From assembly GCA_027972325.1 (NCBI GenBank), contig JAPMOS010000293.1, forward strand, positions 1 through 33,478: a stretch of DNA of 33,478 nt, read 5' to 3'. The translations under genes were made by a program, and so were the position numbers. This DNA comes from Paratrimastix pyriformis. Taxonomy: Eukaryota > Preaxostyla > Paratrimastigidae. Within the stretch, counting starts at the first letter, position 1. Each line of letters begins with the position of its first letter. Positions 25,125 to 33,333 of this stretch are shown here, in pieces. A model generated the notes under the pieces. The model was not told the DNA's origin. It ran no database searches and saw nothing but the letters and a program-made list of their open reading frames with translations.

Positions 25125-28093
25125 ATATTGGTAGCTTGTCGTACATTGTTTATCTTCCATGTAGCCTTCAGTGTTGAGTCATCAGCGAGATAGAATGCCA
25201 TTTTACCATTATCAATTGAAGAAGGTTGAGTAGTTTCGAACGTAACAGAAATCATCTGTCTGATTTCCGCTACAGCAGTTTTAAGTGTTTCTATTTGAGC
25301 TTTTAATGACATGTTTTCATCAGTGAGTGAATCACAATGTGCCTTTAGTTTTTTCATCTCATTGAGCATCATGAAAGGCAAACGATCTTGTCGAATACCT
25401 TCAACAGCGCCATCCTTGTAATATACTAAATCAGGACATACATCAACACATTCTTCAGCTATTAGACCATAGCATTTGACCTTTTTCTCATCAGCCTTGT
25501 AATTGAAATTGACGGGACGTAACTTATATAAATATGACGTATCAGCCATATCCATTACGTTTTCCTTGTATCGAATTGAGGATGTAGGAACATGTATTTT
25601 TCCAGTAGTATCGATGTACATTTGCAGAGAATCACCAGTTGATTGAGCAGTAGCTAATATGACAGGTGAAGTCACACGAGTCTTACCAAAGTTAATCACA
25701 TTAGCCCCTCCAACATTAAAAACAACTCCAAAGTTAGCGTTATTTGCATTAAAGTATGAACTTGTAGTATCACCAGAAATGTTAATAAGATTATTATTCG
25801 ATGAGATATTAGTGGAAGAGCCACTATTAGCAGCGAGAGACTGAGCAGAAGTGGAAGTTACAGTAGTTGCGGTGATATTACCATTTGCATCACTATATAG
25901 ATATCCGGAGGTGTTGTTAGGTAGTTTTAAGCCACCATTCAGTGTTGCCATGCCACGTAGCCAAAGATTACCACTGTTTGCATTGCATGAGTGGTTCATG
26001 ACATTGTCACTATTTTCGAATATCATACCGCAGTTAGCATTGTTATATGCACGAAGTCGAAGTGCTTGACCAGAGAAATCATTTCCAACGCATGCAGTTG
26101 AATTGTCAAATGAAGTGGTTGCAGACATGTAAGCGCCCCAGGCGTTATCAACAGTTCCATTGAAACCAATTCTAAGCCCGAGATTTGCGGAAGAAGCAGG
26201 TGAACTGATTTTAGGGCTTGCCAAATTTCCACCAGCCGTCAGCAGTCCACGAGTCCAGAAAGTACCAGTGTTAGCATTTGCAGAGAAGTTGCATACATTG
26301 TTTGAGTTTTCGAAGATTATTCCAGTTGAAGAACTGTCATAGACACGGAATCGAATTGCATTGTTCATATCAAAGCCGGCGCATGCAGAACCAGTACCAG
26401 AGAAGTCAGCATTTGCACCAGAGCTTGCTTGATAAATGCCCCAGTTTGTGTTACCATAAGGATACATTGATATTTTGAGAGAGCCAGTGTTTGAGCCAAT
26501 AAATGGACATTCAAATGGAAATGCAGTCTTAACTTTATTGGAATATATAGAAAGCATGTCAGTTGCGCCAATAGTGAATGTATGATTTGGAGAAGTGTCA
26601 TTAGCATTGTAATCACTATTGTATTTGATGTTGCCTTTTGACTTAATAGTGAAGGTAGTGTTATCAGCATTTTCGAATGTGGTGTCAGTGGAATTTACTG
26701 TGAAGTTACCTATTTTGAGAGAAGTATTAAGAGGAATTATGTTGTCAACAGCTATTGGATTGTTTATGATTAAGTTGCCACCAGTAGTTGTTATTGAATT
26801 AGCCGTTACAGCGAGTGGAAAAGCACCAGTTACAACATATCCAGATGAGTCAGTTCCGAGGATTGGAGCATCTGTTATTGTAGTCTTTAGAGTTCCAGTG
26901 CATAGAACAGCACCAGAAGTGATAGAATTGCATGAGATAGCAGCAGGAACACTCAATGTTGCACCAGTAGGAGCCACTTTATCAGCTACCACAGTAGCAC
27001 AGTATATTTTGCTATTAGCATCACGTTGCACAATTGTTGAAGGCGCATTAGGAATAGATAAAGAGGCTATTTTTGCATCAGTCACAGCTCCATCAACGAT
27101 ATCAGTCGATATGATTTTAGAAACAGCCAATTCACCAGTTGCAGTGGAATGAACTATATTAGCAGAAGCCATTGTAGGAATGATAATTTTTCCAGCATCA
27201 TTCACTTGGAACAATGTAGAGGCGCCATTGTTTGTAGTTACAGTGAAGTTTTTGCCCGTTTCATTATTGTCATTATCAATATCAATGTTTACATTACCAT
27301 TTGATTGAATGTCTAAGTTTCCAGAAGTCACTGATTTGACAGAGTTTGCTAATACAGTGTTTGCAGAGAGATTGTTTACTTTAGTGTCACCACTTGCATT
27401 TCTAAGAACAATAGTGGAGGCAGAACTTGCATCAGTAGCAGTTGTAGCAGAGTTAGCTATTTTTCCAGCGGTGCTAATAGTGTTAAGTTTAGAATCATTA
27501 ATTGTGCCATCAGTAATATCAGAATTTATCAAAGTTGATGATGACATATTTCCAGAGGCGTCACAATGAACCAATCCAGCGGTGGTAAAAGAGGTGATTT
27601 GTGCATTAGTTGCGGTGATTTTTCCAGAAGCCAGAAGAACATTATTAACTGAAGTGCCATTACCGGCAGACAGTTCTGTGATGGTGTTGTATTTAGCAGT
27701 GGTTGATTCATTTGCAGTTGAATTCTTCCAGCATTGTGTGGAAGCGTCATAAAGTAGTATTTGTTTATCGACAAGTCCAGTTGACACATCCACATTAGAC
27801 AGTTGTCCAATTGACATGTCAGGAATAGGAGCAGAAGGCAAAATGACATCACTATTGAATTTGACGAGTCCATTAAACGTAGTTTCACCATTGACTGTAT
27901 GAGTGCCGCCATTGATTGTAAGATTGTTTCCTAACACTGTTTCTCCATCAATAGTTACATCTTTCTTTAATACAGCATCACATCTAAGTTCAAGAGGATT
28001 TTCGTTCTGAGTTTCGACAGCTACTCTATCGTAACCAAAAGTGTTAGCGAGAGAGATTCTGTCAGTAAAGATGACTTTCTTTTGTGGTTCCAT
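25121..28093 (-). CDS. Fiber protein 2 with modular stalk and peptidase S74 domain
   Basis: 990 codons, open throughout. The N-terminal 75 residues are followed by a long beta-rich stalk with repeats of DANSK, DSSGY and TDAKIASLSIPN type. Two tandem modules of about 80 residues follow (NWGIYQASSGAN, ACAGFDM, RFRVYDSSSTGIIFENSNNV). The C-terminal intramolecular chaperone starts near residue 838: SSIRYKENVMDM holds the Ser and Lys (about 839 and 843) of the self-cleaving pair, then LRPVNF and CYGLIAEE. After it come a coiled coil (about 913-950) and a small terminal domain. The mature fiber would be a trimer on the virion that binds host cells or sugars. TATATAG touches the ATG. Paralogue of the region at 17582-20474. 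Confidence 0.85.
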   Translation of the reverse strand: MEPQKKVIFTDRISLANTFGYDRVAVETQNENPLELRCDAVLKKDVTIDGETVLGNNLTINGGTHTVNGETTFNGLVKFNSDVILPSAPIPDMSIGQLSNVDVSTGLVDKQILLYDASTQCWKNSTANESTTAKYNTITELSAGNGTSVNNVLLASGKITATNAQITSFTTAGLVHCDASGNMSSSTLINSDITDGTINDSKLNTISTAGKIANSATTATDASSASTIVLRNASGDTKVNNLSANTVLANSVKSVTSGNLDIQSNGNVNIDIDNDNNETGKNFTVTTNNGASTLFQVNDAGKIIIPTMASANIVHSTATGELAVSKIISTDIVDGAVTDAKIASLSIPNAPSTIVQRDANSKIYCATVVADKVAPTGATLSVPAAISCNSITSGAVLCTGTLKTTITDAPILGTDSSGYVVTGAFPLAVTANSITTTGGNLIINNPIAVDNIIPLNTSLKIGNFTVNSTDTTFENADNTTFTIKSKGNIKYNSDYNANDTSPNHTFTIGATDMLSIYSNKVKTAFPFECPFIGSNTGSLKISMYPYGNTNWGIYQASSGANADFSGTGSACAGFDMNNAIRFRVYDSSSTGIIFENSNNVCNFSANANTGTFWTRGLLTAGGNLASPKISSPASSANLGLRIGFNGTVDNAWGAYMSATTSFDNSTACVGNDFSGQALRLRAYNNANCGMIFENSDNVMNHSCNANSGNLWLRGMATLNGGLKLPNNTSGYLYSDANGNITATTVTSTSAQSLAANSGSSTNISSNNNLINISGDTTSSYFNANNANFGVVFNVGGANVINFGKTRVTSPVILATAQSTGDSLQMYIDTTGKIHVPTSSIRYKENVMDMADTSYLYKLRPVNFNYKADEKKVKCYGLIAEECVDVCPDLVYYKDGAVEGIRQDRLPFMMLNEMKKLKAHCDSLTDENMSLKAQIETLKTAVAEIRQMISVTFETTQPSSIDNGKMAFYLADDSTLKATWKINNVRQATNI

Positions 28094-28100
28094 CTATATA
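28094..28100 (-). promoter_or_regulatory. TATATAG box of fiber 2
   Basis: TATATAG on the minus strand directly touches the ATG at 28093, the same geometry as at 21306. No upstream ATATCT is seen. Confidence 0.5.
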
Positions 28101-28157
28101 ACCGCAATAGAAAAATACAAAAACATGAAAAGATTAAGGTGTTGATTGACGATGAGT

Positions 28158-28625
28158 TTATAGCTTAGAGAGGATGTAAGGACGAATCATGTCACCGCCG
28201 ATTACAGAGCAAATTGCACCTACATAACGATTGAGCAGACTCACATCAAGTTTTGAACCGAATGCAAAACGAAGAGCCAGATACACAGCCATTGACATGC
28301 CACCATCAACGAGAGCATTCTTTAGCATGGTTGAGTCGAATGATAATCCAGCCATCAGGTCTCTTCCATCGAGGAGATTTTGTAGAATAGGAGCCACAAT
28401 TGTAAGTCCACCAGCTCCAGCCAGCCCGACATTTAGATAGTCAGCATAATCACTCCGCAGTGACAGAGTTTTAGTGATAAGCCAATACAATGAGACACCA
28501 CTGATTGATTTGATGGTGATGTCTTTTAGGTCGATTGCAGATTTAGTGTCAGAAGCCATGAATGATTCAATACTATTCATGGATAAAAAAATTAAGGACA
28601 AATAAGAATTAGGAGAAGAAGACAT
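28158..28625 (-). CDS. Small membrane protein
   Basis: Up to 155 codons; starts at 28580 or 28559 are also possible, because the first 15-22 residues look less protein-like. Four hydrophobic stretches (GVSLYWLITKTLSL; VGLAGAGGLTIVAPIL; GGMSMAVYLALRFAFG; YVGAICSVIGGDMI) suggest a multi-pass membrane protein with glycine-rich helices. It lies 12 bases downstream of the acidic protein gene on the same strand. It could serve an internal virion membrane, but I recognise no family. Confidence 0.55.
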   Translation of the reverse strand: MSSSPNSYLSLIFLSMNSIESFMASDTKSAIDLKDITIKSISGVSLYWLITKTLSLRSDYADYLNVGLAGAGGLTIVAPILQNLLDGRDLMAGLSFDSTMLKNALVDGGMSMAVYLALRFAFGSKLDVSLLNRYVGAICSVIGGDMIRPYILSKL

Positions 28626-28637
28626 ACTTAGTTGTGA

Positions 28638-29636
28638 TTAGAAGAAGACATCCGATTCCGATGTAGCCGAACGTGGTAATACAGTTTGCGACACGGGTGA
28701 GTTTTTTTGGACAGTGTCGAGGGTTTCTTTTGCTTTAACGACAACAGACTTAGCGGCTTTCATATTAGAACTGACTTGTCCGAGTAAGTTTCCACCGAGA
28801 ATCATCATCAATTGATACTTAGGTTGCATCATCTTAGACTTTAATAAGCCTTCCATATCACCATTCTTAATCATTTCATCGAGGCATTTTTGAATCTCCT
28901 CTTGAGAACATTCCAATGAGTCACGATAACCATGAAGGTATTTAGGCATTATCTTTTCAGTTATATCAGCAGTCTTAAGCAGCATTTCAGTTACATGTTT
29001 GCTACTGTGAAAGGATTCATCCATTTTTGCATCAACAACTTTAAAGAGGTCAATTTTGAATTGCATCAGTTCATCATCAGACATTGCGGCGAAGAATGCC
29101 ACATTGTATTTTTCTTGGTCCATACCGAGTTGATTAGTCAGTACGAGCAGCTCATTGATGTCGTTTTCACGTTTGAGTGAAATCTTTGCCTTCTTAGGTT
29201 TCTTTGGAGGCTTAGGGAAATGAATTGCACGAGGTGCTCTTGGACGTGCTTTGAGTGCTTGTTTTGCTTGTTCCTGTTGTTGTTCGAATTCTTCTACAGC
29301 CTGTTGCATGAGTTTTTGTTCAGTTTCGACTTGTTCCTTTGTCTTAAACACAATTTTACCATCAGGTATTTCATTGTGTAGTTGGTCTTTACGAAGAAGG
29401 AAGTCCATATTATCAATCAGTTCATCCGACGATTTTTCTTTAGGCTCTTCTTTAGACTCATCTTTTGAGTCATCATCAGACTCCTCAGTATCAGTATTTG
29501 ATTCAACTGAGGCATCATCATTGACACTTTGAGAATCTTCACTATTTTCATCATCTCCATAAGGTATAGATATTTCACTCGATGAAGAGACAAAAGACTG
29601 TAAATCCTCATCAGATTCAGATACACTGTCAGACAT
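28638..29636 (-). CDS. Acidic, coiled-coil virion-like protein
   Basis: 332 codons, open throughout. Residues 1-70 are a very acidic Ser/Asp/Glu tract. Residues about 105-130 are a Gln/Glu-rich coiled coil (EQVETEQKLMQQAVEEF), followed by a basic proline-lysine patch (RPRAPRAIHFPKPPKKPKK) and then a helical domain (DDELMQFKIDLFKVVDAKM; LLKSKMMQPKYQLMMILGG). Acidic tail, basic patch and helical domain suit a structural or DNA-associated virion protein. The patch could be a nuclear-localisation signal. It shares a palindromic promoter with the divergent ATPase 2 region. Confidence 0.6.
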   Translation of the reverse strand: MSDSVSESDEDLQSFVSSSSEISIPYGDDENSEDSQSVNDDASVESNTDTEESDDDSKDESKEEPKEKSSDELIDNMDFLLRKDQLHNEIPDGKIVFKTKEQVETEQKLMQQAVEEFEQQQEQAKQALKARPRAPRAIHFPKPPKKPKKAKISLKRENDINELLVLTNQLGMDQEKYNVAFFAAMSDDELMQFKIDLFKVVDAKMDESFHSSKHVTEMLLKTADITEKIMPKYLHGYRDSLECSQEEIQKCLDEMIKNGDMEGLLKSKMMQPKYQLMMILGGNLLGQVSSNMKAAKSVVVKAKETLDTVQKNSPVSQTVLPRSATSESDVFF

Positions 29637-29675
29637 ATTAGTTAACTAATACAGTTCACACACAAAATATTTTTT

Positions 29676-29683
29676 CTATATAG
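29676..29683. promoter_or_regulatory. Palindromic CTATATAG in a divergent promoter
   Basis: CTATATAG reads the same on both strands and lies between two divergent genes: 20 bases before the ATG at 29703 (+) and 40 bases before the ATG at 29636 (-). It could start transcription both ways. Confidence 0.5.
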
Positions 29684-29702
29684 ATTATAGTTACAATTCA
29701 AA

Positions 29703-30727
29703 ATGTCGTCTGACTCAGTTAAGGCAAAGAATGGTGAAACCATTCATTCGAATGTCCATAAGGATATGGACATTACAGTTTATAAGTGTCCTGAGTGTGG
29801 GAAAGAATATAAGAGTGAGAAGTGGCTTAAGAAGCATAAATGTGCTCCTCCAAAAGAGAAGAAAGAGAAGAAATTGAAGAAGGCGGAAGTAGAAGAGCAG
29901 AAAGTTGAAGAAGATGAGCAAATTGAGCAGAAACAAGTTGTCTTTATTCCACCTGAAGTAAAAGAAGATGATGCAAGCATTGTCAAGGTAGGTAATGTCA
30001 AAATGCCTAAGTTCAGTTCATTAGAGATTGTAGATAGGTTCAAAAACAAGAAAGAGCCTTTTATTTCACTACATTATGGTATGAAAGAGAGTGGTAAAAC
30101 GACATCAGTTCTCTCCATTATAAAGCAGATACGAAGTGAGATCGACAAGATCTACCTATTTACTGTCGCACAAGACAATAAAGACAGATATCAGAAAGAG
30201 TTAGGGAACATTCCAGATGACAGATGTTTTGGAGGCTTTGACGATGATGAGACACCATTATTCATTGAGAAGCTCATCAAGTTCCAAGAGAAGACAAAAG
30301 GTAAAAGTCAGTCTTATTGATATTCGACGATATCTTAGATGGCAACAACAAGTTACACCAAAGTAATATTTTAGGCAGTCTGTTTTGCAATCACAGAAGA
30401 TACAACATCTCAGTCATTCTTACAACACAAATTCCAACAGGTATTTCACCAAGAACAAGGCAGAACACCAATTACTGTTTTGTCCATTACACCAAGAATG
30501 ACTCAGTGAAAGACATGATATGTCATGATTATATGTCGTGTATGAAGAAGGCAGATTTCTTAGAACTATTCGAGAAAGTGACAGCAGACCACAACATTTT
30601 GGTGATCAAGCCTTTGTTACATGACAATTACCTTAACCTTTACAATGCCTTTGGGATACCTCAAAACTCAAGAAGATTACAGATCCAAGGTGAAAAGGCA
30701 GAAGAACAAGACAGTAAACACAAATAG
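29703..30727 (+). pseudogene. A32-type packaging ATPase 2 region with zinc-knuckle start
   Basis: The N-terminus has YKCPECGKEYKSEKWLKKHKC, a CxxC...HxC finger-like motif (Cys29, Cys32, His45, Cys47), followed by a basic coiled stretch. Walker A is GMKESGKTT at residues 126-134. Later come the Walker B strand LIFDDIL, SVILTTQIPTGISPRTRQN and a C-terminal CMKKADFLELFEK segment. This is the packaging-ATPase fold but clearly different from ATPase 1. It lies directly before the major capsid protein, the usual neighbour. The finger might bind packaging signals; that is inference. The region is broken. Confidence 0.75.
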
Positions 30728-30784
30728 GCAAGATTTTTATAATTTGAGTATTTTTTATCTTAGTATGATATTGATTATCACACT

Positions 30785-31993
30785 ATGGCAACGGCAATTA
30801 TTCTAAAGTCGCACACTACACAGAACTCAGACCTCGAAAGGAATGCAATCAAAATCAATGAGTTTACGGATGACAAAACCACTAAGATACGCAAGCCTAA
30901 GATTGTAACGGACCCGGTAGTAATCAAACCTAACCGGCAAATATCATTTGGAAGTGTCGCACAGTTTGACATTAATAAATACAGCGGACTACTCTCAGGT
31001 AATGACATACACCTACACATCAGACTCGGAGCTACTACAGCATCAGCCGGCACGGTGACTTACGTAGGTGGATACATGATGAAGCTCATCAAATCCCTTA
31101 AGTTTAAGCACCAAGGACGTGAAATATACAAGTTGGACAGTGCAGGTATATATCAATATTACCAACGTGCCATACAGGAACGCAAAGCACTGATGATGCA
31201 GAACGCACGTATTGGAGCAACCGGCACAGACATTGATCCATCGCAACAACAGGAAGGACTGATTTACATACCAAATCCATTCATTGACTTTAACCCTCTA
31301 CGGCTCGACATCTTACAAGCAAATCCATATTTTGAAGTAGAAATTGCCCCTATATCAGAAATAGCATCATCTTCCACAGTTGGAGCTACATTAACCAACA
31401 CTTTTCTCGATGTTGAACTCGTAGCTAACTACATGACAATGCATGAAGATGAGAAGAAGGCAATTCTACGAAGCAGTATGGATGAAGCAGGAATGGTTAC
31501 AGTACAGAATGAATTCGTTGATTCAACCAAGTATCTAATTTCACAAGGTGCCACATCAATAACATGTGACCTACCATTCGATGAAGTTGAGTATCTGTCA
31601 ATGTATCTGTCTGATGACACGACAGGAGCACCATTCACCGGAACAGCCTATATCTCGGAATATCACCTTTCTGTTGACAACAAGAACTATCCAGATACAG
31701 CCATTAGTGCTAAATCACAAGAATTCCAACAGATGATGTATTTCCGGAAGGCATTTGACAAGAACATCTACACTCTACGCTTTTCAGGACTACCAAGCAA
31801 GGATGACGATATTGAATCATACGGTAATGTGTATGGTACCATTGTGCTAAAAGAGTATTCTAACCCTAAATTAGTCGTGACTTTCACAGCGGGATTGCCT
31901 CACAACTGTACTTTGAACGTATTAGCATACGGACGAGCATGGTACCGATATAACACAAAACAAGGCACTTTGACTGTAGAACATAAGAACTAA
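30785..31993 (+). CDS. Double-jelly-roll major capsid protein
   Basis: 402 codons, open throughout. The N-terminal half holds a jelly-roll pattern with DINKYSGLLSGNDIHLHIRLGA, then IYIPNPFIDFNPLRLDILQANPYFEVEIAP, the place of the conserved PLPFxF and LPL strands in large-DNA-virus capsids. The second half has YTLRFSGLPSKDD, GNVYGTIVLKEY and TLNVLAYGRAWYRY, matching the LRFSS, GxxNFSR and G-containing last strands of the second jelly roll. At about 400 residues it is shorter than most Polinton capsids. A degenerate promoter lies upstream (TTATCT at 30755-30760, then TATTGA 8 bases on). No capsid gene is seen in the left module. Confidence 0.7.
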   Translation: MATAIILKSHTTQNSDLERNAIKINEFTDDKTTKIRKPKIVTDPVVIKPNRQISFGSVAQFDINKYSGLLSGNDIHLHIRLGATTASAGTVTYVGGYMMKLIKSLKFKHQGREIYKLDSAGIYQYYQRAIQERKALMMQNARIGATGTDIDPSQQQEGLIYIPNPFIDFNPLRLDILQANPYFEVEIAPISEIASSSTVGATLTNTFLDVELVANYMTMHEDEKKAILRSSMDEAGMVTVQNEFVDSTKYLISQGATSITCDLPFDEVEYLSMYLSDDTTGAPFTGTAYISEYHLSVDNKNYPDTAISAKSQEFQQMMYFRKAFDKNIYTLRFSGLPSKDDDIESYGNVYGTIVLKEYSNPKLVVTFTAGLPHNCTLNVLAYGRAWYRYNTKQGTLTVEHKN

Positions 31994-32563
31994 GTGATCC
32001 AAGGCGTTAGAATCATTTAGTTATGTAAGGAAACATGTAGACATTCATAAAAAGACACACCTTATGTTTTCTCACCTTTGACATGAGATATCACTTTTTG
32101 ACATTGACTCGAAGTACTTTGACAGTACCACATCTGAGCATGAAAAATCACTGTTTTCCATGTTTAAAATAAGCCCAGACACTTACATTTAGTGTCAGGA
32201 CAACAATTTGGATATAAGGATGAAGTTCAGTTTGTATTGAAAATTGAACGCGTCAAAACTTGTGCAGCCTCGTGCACGTTAAGTAACTGTCAGATTTCTT
32301 AGTAAATGTCGAGCTATCTTATTCATATGATGCTGATTCGAAAAAGCCGTGGCTGTGAACGTCGATCTACGCTCTGTCACGAGTTACCGTTTTTGTACAG
32401 GAAAAATGTTGAAAATTTCTAAGTCAACCTTATCACACAGTAAAGTTAAGGTTGCATCACAACTAATTGAAAACGAGGCAAAAATCAACATTGGAGCCCT
32501 CAACTACACACAAAAACCTCTCAGAATATCGTGTCAGATTGAGTATGTCACCATTCTGTCAAC
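31994..32563. other. Gap without a convincing gene
   Basis: About 570 bases with short frames only. A frame at 32349-32603 is open but unlike its neighbours in composition. Repeated TTTGACA and GACATGAGATATCA-like words occur near 32,080-32,100 and again near 32,565 (ATGCGATATCTCATGTC), in opposite orientation. Nothing else seen. Confidence 0.4.
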
Positions 32564-32980
32564 ATGCGATATCTCATGTCAAAAATTTTTTGTGACAGAT
32601 TAAACTTTTTATGCATGATTTGTATGAAACGCATCATGTTCCTCTCAATAAACCTTGACTCAACTCAGAAAACACTCATTTTGAACCAGTGGATGAACAA
32701 AAATCCAAATTACCTAACTCTTATAGGCACTCATCTTGTCACCAATTCAGTCACCAGAAGTAGGTATTTTGTAGTAATCCGGGGCTTATACACTGATCAA
32801 ATCATTAATAATGTGACGAGTGAAGCCGCAATTCCAGTTTTCGTTGGAATAGATAACAAAGGACTCGAATTGTCACCAACATCAACGTTAACGAGAACTT
32901 ATGACTATTCGATATTGGATGAAACAGGACAACCTACAACTGATGTAGTGACTGTAAACATGTTATTTAGAGTGGATTGA
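32564..32980 (+). CDS. Hypothetical beta-rich protein
   Basis: 138 codons; the better start is probably the ATG at 32636 (MFLSINLDSTQKTLILNQW). Beta-rich with SRYFVVIRGLYTDQI, IPVFVGIDNKGLEL and TRTYDYSILDETGQPTTDVV. It lies downstream of the major capsid gene in the same direction, so a capsid-associated role is possible. I recognise no family. Confidence 0.4.
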   Translation: MRYLMSKIFCDRLNFLCMICMKRIMFLSINLDSTQKTLILNQWMNKNPNYLTLIGTHLVTNSVTRSRYFVVIRGLYTDQIINNVTSEAAIPVFVGIDNKGLELSPTSTLTRTYDYSILDETGQPTTDVVTVNMLFRVD

Positions 32981-32982
32981 GA

Positions 32983-33315
32983 TTAAGAGAGCTTTTGGAG
33001 CACGAGTTTAATACCATTTCCTAAGTCTTTTGTGAAGAACACGCCTAAGGATGGAGTCTCTCGTATTCTGTATCTGAAGACTGTAGCAGTTTTATGAACC
33101 CGTTTAATTGGTACTAATTTATGCTTTTTTAACCATGTGCGACATTGATTTGGTTTAAATTTTGCTATTTCGAAGAGGACAGTAACAATATGAAACTTCT
33201 TAGTGTCGAGCGATATATCTGAAGGCACCTCAGGTGAATCATCTGTAACTGTTTTGACTTTCATTGTTGATGTAATAATATAAGCAGGAAAAATAATCGA
33301 AGTATTTTTCTCCAT
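32983..33315 (-). CDS. Small conserved-looking protein
   Basis: 110 codons from the ATG at 33315. The core FKPNQCRTWLKKHKLVPIKRVHKTATVFRYRI has the look of a small nucleic-acid-binding fold: a helix with WLKKHK and a strand with FRYRI. It ends GNGIKLVLQKL. Convergent with the preceding gene, with a gap of only 2 bases. I recall similar short proteins in dsDNA viruses but cannot name the family. Confidence 0.5.
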   Translation of the reverse strand: MEKNTSIIFPAYIITSTMKVKTVTDDSPEVPSDISLDTKKFHIVTVLFEIAKFKPNQCRTWLKKHKLVPIKRVHKTATVFRYRIRETPSLGVFFTKDLGNGIKLVLQKLS

Positions 33316-33333
33316 CAATTATATTAGTAACGA

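Noticed and set aside
17582-28093. A prophage, because S74 fibers are common in phages
   Set aside because: Capsid, A32-type ATPases, rve integrase and promoter style are those of eukaryotic Polinton-like viruses; no terminase, portal or tail genes are seen.
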